Positions 30,369-39,539 of a stretch of 64,000 bases of DNA are shown here, one piece after another (position 1 is the stretch's first letter; every line of letters begins with the position of its first letter). Below the pieces are notes generated by a model, which searched no databases, was not told the origin of the DNA, and worked only from the letters and a program-made list of their open reading frames with translations. The stretch is from Shinisaurus crocodilurus (Eukaryota; Chordata; Lepidosauria; Squamata; Shinisauridae): NCBI GenBank assembly GCA_021292165.1, contig CM037880.1, positions 138,262,564 through 138,326,563 on the forward strand, in the 5' to 3' direction. A program made the position numbers and the translations under genes.

Positions 30369-30792
30369 GGCAGGCTTTAGATTAAAGGAAAGGCCTTTAT
30401 GTAGTAATACAATTATTGATAAAAATGGTTATGCATAAACATCAGAAAAAGCAGACCAAATATCCACATATTTTTAATACATAATTGTATTACTATGTAC
30501 TTTTTTATGCTTATGAATATATATTTCATACGTATTTACTGTAATGGATTTCCCCCCCCCCCATTTCTATGGAGTTTGCTTTGTTTTGGTGTGATTCACA
30601 TTTAAAAAATTAAAAAGAAAGAAAGAAGTAAAGAAAGAAAGAAAAGGAAAGGCCTTTATTCTGTCATAAGTGTGCTCACCCCGTCTGCTTTAGGCCAGTT
30701 GAAGGCAGGCCCTCCCACAGACTTGCCCCAACACTTTCTCTTCTCTTCCTAGAACCTGAGTCTCTCTACTTAGTTCCATTACTCGTGATGCA
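30369..30792 (-). repeat. 5' LTR of the Gypsy element, interrupted
   Basis: Matches the 3' LTR outside 30402-30659: TAGTTCCATTACTCGTGATG at one edge and GCAGGCTTTAGAT at the other. Its length without the insertion is about 167 bp. The gag relic begins immediately below it in the minus direction, as expected for a 5' LTR. Confidence 0.75.
30402..30642 (+). mobile_element. LINE fragment inserted in the 5' LTR, 17-bp TSD
   Basis: Flanked by a perfect 17-bp duplication AAAGGAAAGGCCTTTAT (30385-30401 and 30643-30659). The insert of 241 bp ends in an A-rich GAAAGAAAGAAA tail. A long target duplication with an A-rich 3' tail is the mark of target-primed reverse transcription, as by L1-type LINEs. 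It contains only UTR-like sequence. The family is not identified. Confidence 0.8.
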
Positions 30793-30799
30793 TAGATGA

Positions 30800-31320
30800 G
30801 TGTTTAGTCCTCCCTTCTGCCAGCATATTCCTTAAGGATACATGGACCATTTAGCAACACAGGTCCCTTTGTATTCAAGAGGTTTGTTTCGATCCTGATT
30901 AATACGCCATGGAGCAGGCCCAGTCCTTTCTCGCCCCTCTGTCCTCCTCCCACTCTAGTCCCTTCACCAACTCCAGTCTTGAAGTTAAAGGTAGCACTCC
31001 CAGTACTCAAGGCAGGGAGCTCTGCCGTCCTTGAGGCCTTTCCCAGACTGTGCCAGCCAAGGAGCAACAAAAGCTCGCTTCAGTGTGAGAGGAGGCTGGC
31101 TACTTTCATGATCTCCCTGGCCTTAACCATCCCATGGGTCTTCTTTTACCCCTGCCAGCATCTCAGCCTGACCTCTCCCTCCACTGCCATGCATGTCTTC
31201 CTGCTTCTCGGTGAGCTTGCAGCCTGTCATCACCCCCTGATGATGTCAGATGAATGGGCTCTGCAGCAACACAGGCTTGGGGAGTGGTGGTCTGATTCGA
31301 GGCAACATACTACTGCTTCG
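30800..31320. other. No gene or repeat identified
   Basis: Ordinary sequence between the Gypsy element and a MITE. A plus-strand open frame at 30979-31422 has no recognisable domain and runs into the MITE, so it is unlikely to be a gene. Confidence 0.3.
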
Positions 31321-31322
31321 TA

Positions 31323-31699
31323 TAGGGTGGCCACTTACGAACCACCAAAACAAGAAGAAAGTCATCACTATAAAGGGGGAGGGGCAAAAGAGGATAGCAA
31401 TTTGCATGAAATGTGTATGTGATAATTTAAATTTACAACTGCACACTGAAAATAATTATACTTTAAATAGAAATAGAGTCCATCTCACCTCAGTGAGGAA
31501 GACCGTGACCAGGTGACCTGTGTGCCTGCCTGTTGAGTCTGCTGTCCAGGTGCTGCTAACTGTTGATGGACAACAGTCCTTATGGTTCTATATCTTTAAA
31601 CTGGAATTGGATAAGGCAGCTTTCAAAGAGAGAACAATCCTCTAACACTCCTTCAAATAGAGAACTGTCCTCTGTAAAAGAGGGCACATGGCCACCCTA
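31323..31699 (-). mobile_element. MITE, TAGGGTGGCCA family, copy 2
   Basis: Ends TAGGGTGGCCACTTA and ACATGGCCACCCTA are inverted. The reverse complement follows the order of 223-608, including CCTCTTTTAC then AGAGGACAGTTCTC and TATTTGAAGG. The right end abuts TA. No coding content. Confidence 0.65.
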
Positions 31700-31704
31700 C
31701 GAAC

Positions 31705-32090
31705 AGCTGAGGCCTTGCATTTGTATAGGTTCTGCACCAGTGCCTTGGGAAGCCCAGCTCCAAATTCAGCCTATGTTTCCCGGTAAGGCCATTGGAGAAA
31801 AGAGGGGGAAGTAAACAAAGAAAAGCAAATTCATATAAGCTAAACATGAAGGAGGAATGAACTGTGGGGAAGTACCAAGTCGAAAAGTGGAGAGGAAAGA
31901 GGATTTGGATCTAAGAAGGATGAAGAAAAGAATGATCAAAAACATTATGTAAAAAGTAAAGCATAAAGTGGGACGGAAGAAAATAACAAGGAGGAAAACT
32001 GTATGAGGAACGGATGGCAGGGTTGGAAAGGAAGGAAACACTGAGAAGAAAATTGAATGGCAAAGAGAGCATGAAGACACTATAAACCAC
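31705..32090. other. No gene or repeat identified
   Basis: Purine-rich on the plus strand from about 31790, which gives Phe/Ser-rich minus-strand frames. Nothing recognised. Confidence 0.3.
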
Positions 32091-32395
32091 CATGGGTTAA
32101 TTCAACTGTGGGGGTCTGAGATGCACACTGGCCACAATTTTTAATATGCAAGCTGTGGGGTGGTGCTAAAACAGGGATGCACCACAGCTTGTCGTTAGCC
32201 TTGTAGGCTCCTTCCAGCTCTATGATCTATGAAATCTATGAACCTGGGTGTCATGGGTTATTTGAGGGTGATTTAACCCTCCTGAGTGGGGGTTGCATAT
32301 TCAAAATGGCAGCCGCATGTGCCCTGCACACACTGCAGCCTCACCATGGGTTAAATAACCAACAGTGGGGTGTCATGTCATGTAAACAGCCCCAA
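32090..32395. repeat. Palindromic repeat with a CR1-type SINE tail inside
   Basis: CCACCATGGGTTAATTCAAC at the left and ACCATGGGTTAAATAACCAA at the right resemble the centre of the fold-back at 18975-19510. Inside, 32195-32243 (TAGCCTTGTAGGCTCCTTCC, then CTATGATCTATGAAATCTAT) is a truncated 3' tail of the 5S/CR1 SINE family. Confidence 0.5.
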
Positions 32396-32712
32396 AGTGA
32401 AATAATGAAAAAAATATAACATGGATAGAGGAGAAGAAGAAATTGAAAAACGAGGGAATCAGAGAGAAGACTGCAATTTTAAAAAAATGTATATGCATGC
32501 ATTGACGTTGTCTCGCTCTTTCTCAAAAGTAACTACTAATGAAATTCCTCATTCTCAAGAAAGTTGTTCATTAATGATCTGGAGTTAAGGATGGGCAGTG
32601 AGGTGGCCACGTTTGCTGATGATACCAAATTATTTAGGGTGGTTAAAACAAAAGGGATTGTGAAGAGGTCCAAAATGATCTCTCCATACTGGAGGAATGG
32701 GCATTTTAGAAA

Positions 32713-33023
32713 CACCTGAACAGTCCCGATCTCATCTGATCTTGGAAGCTAACCAGGCCAGGGCCGGGCCTGCATAGTACTTGGATGGGTGACCGCCTTG
32801 GAATACCAGGTGCTGTAGGGAGGGACCATTGCTCTCAGTGTGAGAGAGCACATGCTTTGCATGCAGAAGGTCCCCGGTTCGATCCCCGGCCTCCAGGCAG
32901 GGCTTGGAAAGAATCCTGTCTGAAACCCTGGAGAGCCATTGGTGCCAGTCAGTGTCGACAGTACTGGGCTAGATGGACCAATGGTCTGGCTCAGTATAAG
33001 GCAGCTTCCTCTGTTCCTAATAG
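32713..33023 (+). mobile_element. Dimeric SINE: 5S rRNA head, tRNA-Ala body, CR1-type tail
   Basis: Positions 32713-32820 align with 5S rRNA nearly to its 3' end (CCCGATCTCATCTGATCTTG; ACTTGGATGGGTGACC; ACCAGGTGCTGTAGG). Positions 32836-32896 resemble tRNA-Ala(TGC): AGAGCACATGCTTTGCATGC and GGTTCGATCCCCGGC, the B box. The tail GGGCTAGATGGACCAATGGT and TATAAGGCAGCTTCCTCTG parallels the CR1 3' end of the host LINE. Both heads carry Pol III promoter elements. It resembles squamate 5S-Sauria-type SINEs described in the literature. Confidence 0.88.
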
Positions 33024-33455
33024 TGAATGCAGTTCAGTGTAAGCAAGTATAAGGTAAAAGTGATGCACTTTAGGGCAAAAAGCCTAACTGACAATATCAT
33101 AACGCCCTTATACAAATCTATGGTGTGACCATTCTTGGAATATTATTTATAGTTCTGGTCACCCTGTCTCAAAAAGGATATTGTGGAGGTAGAAAAGGTG
33201 CAGAAAAGGACAACCAAAAGGATCAAGGGACTAGAGCAACTCACCTCAGAGGAAAGGTTACAATGATTGGGGTTGTTTAACGTAGAAAAAAATGTGAGTA
33301 AAGGGAGATATGATAGAGCTGCATAAAATCATGCATGGTGTGGAGAAAGTGGATAGGGAGAACTTTTTCTCCCTCTCTCATAATACTAGAACCCAGGTCA
33401 TACTGTGAAGCTGAATGGTGGGAGAATCTGGACAGATAAAAGGAAGTACTTCTTC

Positions 33456-33627
33456 TTGGCTTACGCTGGCTCAGTTTGTCTGAAGCGTGGAAAGCTAAGC
33501 AGGGTCAGGCCTGGTTGTTACTTGGATGGGAGACCCCTCCTCTAGTTTCCTGCATTGAGCAGCAGGGGGTTGGACTCGATGGCCTTGTAGGCTCCTTCCA
33601 ACTCTATGATCTATGAAATCTATGAAT
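33456..33627 (+). mobile_element. 5S-headed, CR1-tailed SINE, copy 3, inside the CR1 3' UTR
   Basis: Same layout as 3807-3975 and 22416-22584: GGCTTACGCTGGCTCAG start, GGAAAGCTAAGCAGGGTCAG, ACTTGGATGGGAGAC, then GGGGGTTGGACTCGATGGCC and CTATGATCTATG repeats. Excising it rejoins TACTTCTT with CACACAGTGCA of the CR1 element, so the SINE is the younger insertion. Confidence 0.85.
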
Positions 33628-33949
33628 CTTCACACAGTGCATAGTTAAACTATGGAATTCTCTACTACAAGATGTAGTGATGGCCGCCAACTTGGATGGC
33701 TTTAAAAGAGGATTAGGCAAATTCATGGAAGATAGGGGAATCAGTGGCTACCAGTCATGATGACGAGGTGCTACCTTCAGTATCAGGGGCAGGATGCCTG
33801 TGCTGGGGACACAAACAGGTGGCTGCTGTTGCACTCACGTCCTACTTCATGGCTTCCTGTGGGCATCTGGTTGGCCACCGTGGAAGCAGAATGCTGGACT
33901 AGATGGGCCTTTGGTCTGATCCAGTGCAGCTCTTCTTATGTTCTCCTCT

Positions 33950-35617
33950 CCTTACATTCTCATGCTGCTTAATTTTCCCCATGTCAACAAAAAAAGCCCA
34001 TTGTGAGGAAGGCTCCAGGGCAAGTTAAACCAACCATAGCTGCCTCCACAGGAAATACATTTGCAGTCTAAGGAATTGCAGTGAAGGATTCCGCCAAGAG
34101 AGTAATCAATAATGCAAAAATATTTGTTCCTTTCTTCCTTAACAGGAAAGGATGAATGACAATGAACAACCAGCGACCATCATCTTAACATTTTAAAACT
34201 GCTGATGCTTTAACACGTTCCAACTTGTGCTGGCCCGGCAGCCTCCCGCAATCTTTTCTAGGCAAAATCTATGCGGTTTCCATCATAGTTAGGATTATTT
34301 ATTTGAGTTGTAATTATTTTTGTAAAGTTTAATGCTTTTTAAGGGGCTGTACCTAAAAAGGCAGCAAATAATTAGGTGAGCGCAGAGTTTATAGCTGAAG
34401 AATATAAAGGGTAATGTATTGCAGCAGGAGAGAGAGAAAGGGGGGGGATTAAAGAGCACAAAACTATAACTAATTTTGAAGGGGCTCGATGTGAAACCAA
34501 CCAGAAAATGATTATTCTACAGAGATAAATACACAGTTCTAAAACAAAGTCTCTAGCATGGTGAAAAACTATAAATAAAAAGGAGACACACGCCCCCCCA
34601 AAGCATTCTGGTGAAAGTATTTAGTGTGGCTATAAAATAGCGAATTTGTTTTTTTTATATATTAAGTGTAGCTTTGATTGAATCTGTAGAATTAAACTCT
34701 AATGTTATTATAAGTTAGAACTGGAATTTCTGTCTGGCACCAAATCAAGCAAGAAAGAAGGGTGAGTCACCAAGTCTGAAGATGTGATTTGCCTTTATAT
34801 GGCTTAGTTAGGGTTGCTTTTGGATGCATTGGAAAATAAAAGTATTCCTTACATAAAGAAACAAAAATGCTCCCTCTTTAAATACACACAAGGAATGAGC
34901 CCCTTGCACCAGTGACGCCTGTGTATATATAAATCTCTTTACAAGCACAAACAGATTATCATCTTTAGCACATTTTCTGTTGAAATCAACATGTCGGATT
35001 AGGACATCCAGTCAATGACTGGGAAGCCATAATTGCCTTCCTTTGATCAGCCACAACAGTATTGGATCACTCAGTGTGTGGAAATGACACTTTGTCTATT
35101 TTTTTGTCTAGCCTGTTAATTGATAGTGGACCATATGGAATGAGCAGCCAGATCCTATGCATGTTAATTCAGAAATGTTGGCCAAAGCGGACATTCTGTA
35201 AATATGTAGCATACGGCGACGTATCCAGCTTTGCTTTAGTTAATTATTGGTGCAAGGGGAGGAGGGTTAATCCTTAGTAGAAATGGTGTGTGCAGAGAGG
35301 GGAGGCTTATGCCTTTACTTCCCAGCACAACTGGAATCTAAATCAGACCCACCCACCTGTCTAGAATGCAGGGCGGGGGGAAACCCATTGGTGCCAATCA
35401 GGATTTTCTTCTCTGTGTTCTAGCTGCACACTGAGGTGGAAGCAATTTAGACTCTGATCCTGCTGGGGCTGGGGTATAAAGACAAAAGCCTCCACTCCCT
35501 CCATGCAGTGCTTCTGATAATGATCACCAGAACACCCCAACACACCCATAATTAACTAAAGCAAAACCTGATACATAGGAACAGCTACTTTGGCGTGAAG
35601 TGTTCAATGTGACCTAC
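33950..35617. other. Long low-repeat stretch, no gene seen
   Basis: About 1.7 kb with almost no repeat signature. The part 34130-34900 is AT-rich and contains homeodomain-type AATTA/TAATTA motifs. Open frames are short. In a window this dense in transposons, a repeat-free kilobase may be a constrained noncoding region, but sequence alone cannot show this. Confidence 0.35.
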
Positions 35618-35625
35618 CCCTAGTG

Positions 35626-35779
35626 CAGTGGTTCACCATTTCAGCATGAGGACTGCATTTGTTCATGCACAAGCGTCTAAGTGGTGGATGGGATGGGACC
35701 ATTGGACCAAAGCCAAAAGTGGGCTTGGCCCCATCCACTATCTTTTCTTCTCTCTCCCCCTTCTCTCTCTCTTTCTGTC

Positions 35780-35817
<38 letters not shown>

Positions 35818-36075
35818 TCCCTCCCTCCCAGCAGTGGCTGGTAGTGGCTCCATTGTCAGTGGGGTGGTGTATCCACTACAGGTTTCACTATGAACTTTAA
35901 AGGAGCTATCCATGGAGCCCTATCCCCTATTTTGGGGATAGGGTTCAGACTGAAGCCGGGAGTGGGTTCATCGCCCCACAGACAGTGGAGCCACCAGCCT
36001 CCATTGCTCCCTCCCTCCCCTTCTCTCTATCTACCCCTTCTCTTCTACCCCTCTCCCTCCACCTTCTTTTTCTTC

Positions 36076-36122
<47 letters not shown>

Positions 36123-36365
36123 CCTTCTCTTTCTCGGCACCCCTCTCCCCCTTCTCTCTCTTTCTCTCTCTCTCTTCTTATTTCTCTTTTCCCCTTCTCT
36201 TTCTACCTCCTCCCCATCCAGCAATAGGTTTCATTCATGTGAATGGGACCTTTTGTCTAAGACAAATTGCCACATGGGGTGCAGGGCCAAGGAGGAAGGC
36301 AAAGGCAGGATCTAAAGGACCTGCGGGCTGCATACGGGCCATGGGTCAGAGGTTCCCCACCCCTG
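35626..36365. mobile_element. Non-autonomous hAT element with two (CT)n tracts
   Basis: Starts CAGTGGTTCACCATTTCAG and ends GAGGTTCCCCACCCCTG, typical hAT termini. Flanks CCCTAGTG (35618-35625) and TTCTAGTG (36366-36373) agree at 6 of 8 bases. The interior has (CT)n at 35782-35815 and 36080-36121 and a fold-back at 35826-35998 (GTGGCTGGTAGTGGCTCC against GGAGCCACCAGCCTCC). No transposase frame. Confidence 0.72.
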
Positions 36366-36637
36366 TTCTAGTGTTTAGGATTGCAAGGCTTAATGGGTAG
36401 TTTGGCAGTTCTTTGCCCCAAACCACACTGAAATGTGTTTTAAATAACATGATGACAGTAGTGGCCTGAAGGTGGCCAATCTGTCAACCAAACTACACAT
36501 GATGTGTGAATAGTTCTCCAGTCTCTTTAAACTTTTGCATATAGCAGCTGTGTGAGAGAGGGGACGCAATCCAGACTAGGACCATGGCACAGGAAGAGGG
36601 ATGGGCAAGTGCATCTTTCTGGCAGCAAAGTCCAGCC

Positions 36638-37185
36638 CAGGGATGGGGACTCGGACTCGAGGACTCGACTCGTGAGTCGGACTGAGTCCCCCCTCTGACT
36701 CGACTCTGACTCGAGTCCCAATATTTTTAATGGGACTGGAGACTCGACTCGGGACTCGAGACCAAGGACTCTTCAACATCGCTGGCCTGTGCCAGAAGGA
36801 GTGGAGAGGAGCGTGATTGCCGGCGAAGAGCGCATGGAAGCGAGGTGCGCCGCTGCTTGGCCACTATGGACAGCTACCAGGAGTGCAGCCCCAACAGTGT
36901 GTCAAGATTTATTTTGATTGATGTATTGCGTACTTGGGAGAGGCAGAAGAAGGACCTGAGATTACTCTGTGTGGCTGCTCTGAGTGTGAAGTAACCTTAT
37001 TTTGTTGGGAAAACCCCCCATTGATTTTAATAGGGACTCGTGGAGTCAGCTTTGGGAGTGACTCATGACTCGTGACTCGTGAGTCACCATTTTGGACCAA
37101 GGACTCGGACTCGGACTCAAGACTCGGGTCCAAAGACTCGTGACTCGACTCGTGACTCGAGACCAAGGACTCTTCAACATCCCTG
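36638..37185. mobile_element. hAT element of the ACTCG family, short copy
   Basis: Starts CAGGGATGGGGACTCGG and ends CTCTTCAACATCCCTG. Flanked by a perfect 8-bp duplication GTCCAGCC (36630-36637 and 37186-37193). It is collinear with 12409-13273 but lacks the minisatellite interior. Dense ACTCG/CGAGT motifs fill both subterminal regions. A second copy of the right terminus (CTCTTCAACATCGCTG) lies internally at 36769-36784. No transposase. Confidence 0.93.
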
Positions 37186-37199
37186 GTCCAGCCTGGTTG

Positions 37200-37940
37200 G
37201 AAACTACAGATGGTGCTCAGTGCTGTAGTGATCAATTTTGAGGTGCAGGCACCCATCATGACAGTCCCTATAGCCATGTCCCCAAGGAGAGTCCAAAAAT
37301 GCACATTGCTGTAGTATTGATCATATCAACAAACCAGTTCTAGTGGAGCGGGGGTCATCTCCACCAGAAGCAGGACTTTTGGGAAGCTCATGGGTCTTTG
37401 CCATTCAAGACCAAGCCACTCCAAACTACTTTGCATTACAACAGAGAATACTATAATGTTGCTGGGCGGAAATCATCCACCGCCACCCCCAGCTATGATA
37501 CGGATTGCAGCTAAATTCAGAGGGAATTCAGGGGTGGTGGTGCAGATAACGTCAGAGACCCTGCTAATCAAAAAGTGCTGGTGCTGACCGAAACATTGTG
37601 CAGCCTGGGGATGTTGCATGGCCAATGAGGGTTGCGCAGTCTGCAGAAATGGATTCTGGTGCCATCAGGAAAAGGCATGTCTGCTGTTTTTTTCCAGGAT
37701 GCTTCCCAGGCTTCAGGATGGTGTTACGGTAATCTTTTGGACTGCAAAGGGCATATGTGATCATTCATGACTGTTTTACAAGTGTGACCAGTCCCTTCAG
37801 ACTTGTTGAGACAACTGGCCATCTGGAATAAGACCCTGGTATTGCTAGGTCCACGGTTTCAAAAATGGAATGAGCCTGCAGACTGAACTAATGATGCCAA
37901 TTTGGCAATTATATGACCGGCAAATGTCATAAAATACACT
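37200..37940. other. No gene or repeat identified
   Basis: Unremarkable sequence. Minus-strand frames here have no known domains. Confidence 0.3.
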
Positions 37941-37942
37941 TG

Positions 37943-38142
37943 TTAGGAACATAGGAAGCTGCCTTAAACTGAGTCAGACCGTTGATCCATCTAGCCCAGT
38001 ACTGCTGACACTGATTGGCAGCGGCTCTCCAGGGTTTCAGGTAGAATTCTTTCCTAGCTCTACCTGGAGATGCTGGGGATTGAACCGGGGACCTTCTGCA
38101 TGCAAAGCAGGAGCTCTACCCACCAAGCTATGGCCCCTCCTT
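37943..38142 (-). mobile_element. tRNA-Ala-derived SINE with CR1-type tail
   Basis: Minus strand: GGGGCCATAGCTTGGTGGGT (A-box region), CTGCTTTGCATGCAGAAGG (anticodon arm like tRNA-Ala TGC), GGTTCAATCCCCAGC (B box), then GGGCTAGATGGATCAACGGT and GGCAGCTTCCTATGTTCCT. It is the same body and tail as in 32713-33023 but without the 5S head, so monomeric and 5S-headed forms coexist. Confidence 0.85.
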
Positions 38143-38149
38143 TGCAGTC

Positions 38150-38640
38150 CAATTCCTTACGTCAGCAACCTATCATGAAATCACATCACATTGGGGTTAA
38201 CGATCCCGACTGCCCGCACACACAGAAATGGTGGCACTCAGAATCATGATGGCCAAAAAAAACATCTTACCAACAGCCCTCCCCACTCTGTTTGGTGCCC
38301 TGAGGCCACATCGAGCCATGGTGAAACTCCAAGAGACATAGGAAAGACAAGGTGGAACATGGGGAAATGTGATGACCTTTTTGACCCAATGGTTTTTGGA
38401 GGTATGCCAGGGGGTAGTAGAACAGAAATGGGGACTGGACTCAAAAATGCAGGTTATACCTTCCTTCACTTTTTCATTCATGCCACCACTGAGATGTTCC
38501 TCTAGACAACAGTTTGATGCCACATATTATAGCAGCAGTAACAACCAGCTACTTGACAATGTTGCTTCATGAGTTTCATCTTCGATCTCTTTCAATGGAG
38601 ATGGTTGGATCCACTGAAAAAACCATTGTTAGTCCTTTCG
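38150..38640. other. No gene or repeat identified
   Basis: Overlapping frames on both strands (38191-38523) show no recognised domains. Not called as genes. Confidence 0.3.
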
Positions 38641-38644
38641 TAAC

Positions 38645-38806
38645 AGCCATGAAACTCACTGGGTGACTTTGGGCCAGTCACTGACTCTCAGCCTAACCTA
38701 CCTCACAGGGTTGTTGTGAAGATAAAATGGAGAGGAGGAGGACTATGTAAGCCGCCTTGGGTTCCTTGCAGGAAAAAAGGCGGGGCATAAATATAATTAA
38801 TAAATA
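38645..38806 (+). mobile_element. CORE/MIR-like SINE, 5'-truncated
   Basis: Begins inside the core (CATGAAACTCACTGGGTGAC), continues GGCCAGTCACTGACTCTCAG and ends GGCGGGGCATAAATATAATT with an AAT-rich tail. The tRNA-derived head is missing. A copy truncated at the same place is at 62756-62920. Confidence 0.82.
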
Positions 38807-38863
38807 GATAAATATATATATTCTTCTTTTTTTGTATGTGCTAGCTCATGATTCAGTAGATCA

Positions 38864-38985
38864 GCCTTTCCCAACCTGGTATCCTCCAGATGCTTTGGAC
38901 TTCAACTCCCACCAACCCCAGCCTGCATAGCCAATGGTCAGGAATGCTGGGAGTTGTAGTTCAAAACATCTGGAGGGCACCATGC
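38864..38985. mobile_element. P1 palindromic MITE
   Basis: CAGCCTTTCCCAACCTGG at the left, ACTTCAACTCCCACCA and GGGAGTTGTAGTTC in the arms, and GGAGGGCACCATGCTG at the right. Flanking 8-mers agree at 5 of 8 only. Confidence 0.7.
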
Positions 38986-39439
38986 TGTAATAGGTGATTC
39001 AGCCCAATGTATAAATGTGTCCTCCTAGTTGAAAGCCCTACCTGAAGGTATCAAGCTTTGTGCTGGCAGAGAACATTCAAAAACTGGACAAATGTAAATA
39101 TGCCTGTAGCCCCCTTCATGCTGTTAATGGGAAGAAGGGCCCCACTACGGGCCCCATCTCAACATTGCAAGCTTCTCTGCCCCCGCTCCCTGACATCTGT
39201 CAAGGAAAAGCTGATGTGCATAGGTTTCCATATGATCTGGAACCCTGATCACGCATATAGCCTTCTCCTCTTTAGTTGTCAATGCTCTACACATGGATGT
39301 TGGAACTGGAGTCAGGAAGGTGCTTGACACTGGGTGGGGCCAACAGCATGAATTAACACTTCCTGTGTCCAAAGCATGAAGGATGCTCAAGTGGATCTCA
39401 AAAGCATAGCATTTGCATAGTTGATGATGCTGGTCAATG

Positions 39440-39535
39440 TCATATGAGTTTATTGTGTTTCATGGGTTGTACCCCACTTTGGGTTTATTTTATCATGAAA
39501 AATGGGTAATAAATGTCATAAATAAATAAATGCCA
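39440..39535 (+). mobile_element. LINE/SINE 3' tail (L2-like)
   Basis: TTGTACCCCACTTTGGGTTT, then GAAAAATGGGTAATAAATG and AAATAAATAAATG, the common 3' end of L2-like LINEs and their SINEs. Nothing upstream is preserved. Confidence 0.45.
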
Positions 39536-39539
39536 CAAG

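Larger units (their letters stand above)
25805..30792 (-). mobile_element. Ty3/Gypsy LTR retrotransposon (inactive, with nested insertions)
   Basis: Minus-strand element bounded by two related LTRs, with gag, zinc knuckle, protease, RT, RNase H and integrase relics in the order typical of Ty3/Gypsy. All frames are interrupted by stops and shifts. Later insertions inside it include a MIR-like SINE (26038-26276), fold-back elements (about 26621-26781 and 29857-30062) and a LINE fragment in the 5' LTR (30402-30642). No 5-bp target duplication could be found at the outer edges. Confidence 0.85.
32556..33944 (+). pseudogene. CR1 LINE (ORF2 3' part and 3' UTR), split by two SINEs
   Basis: Translated pieces follow the CR1 reverse transcriptase: ATFADDTKLFRVV (32610-32645, catalytic F-A-D-D intact), SVSKYKVMHF-like sequence near 33030, MVRPFLEY-type and QFWSP sequence near 33120-33165, and a QKRTTKRI region after it. 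The 3' UTR ends GGACTAGATGGGCCTTTGGT followed by TCTTCTTATGTTCT, the squamate CR1 terminus. SINEs at 32713-33023 and 33456-33627 interrupt it. Stops and shifts are frequent. 5'-truncated, as is usual for CR1. Confidence 0.85.

Noticed and set aside
32713..32820. Possible 5S rRNA gene
   Set aside because: It lacks the 5' end of 5S, has many substitutions (about one in six by eye) and is fused to a tRNA-derived SINE.
32836..32896. Possible tRNA-Ala gene
   Set aside because: The anticodon loop and B box are present, but the block lacks proper acceptor-stem pairing, follows a 5S-like segment and continues into a CR1-type tail, so it is SINE body.
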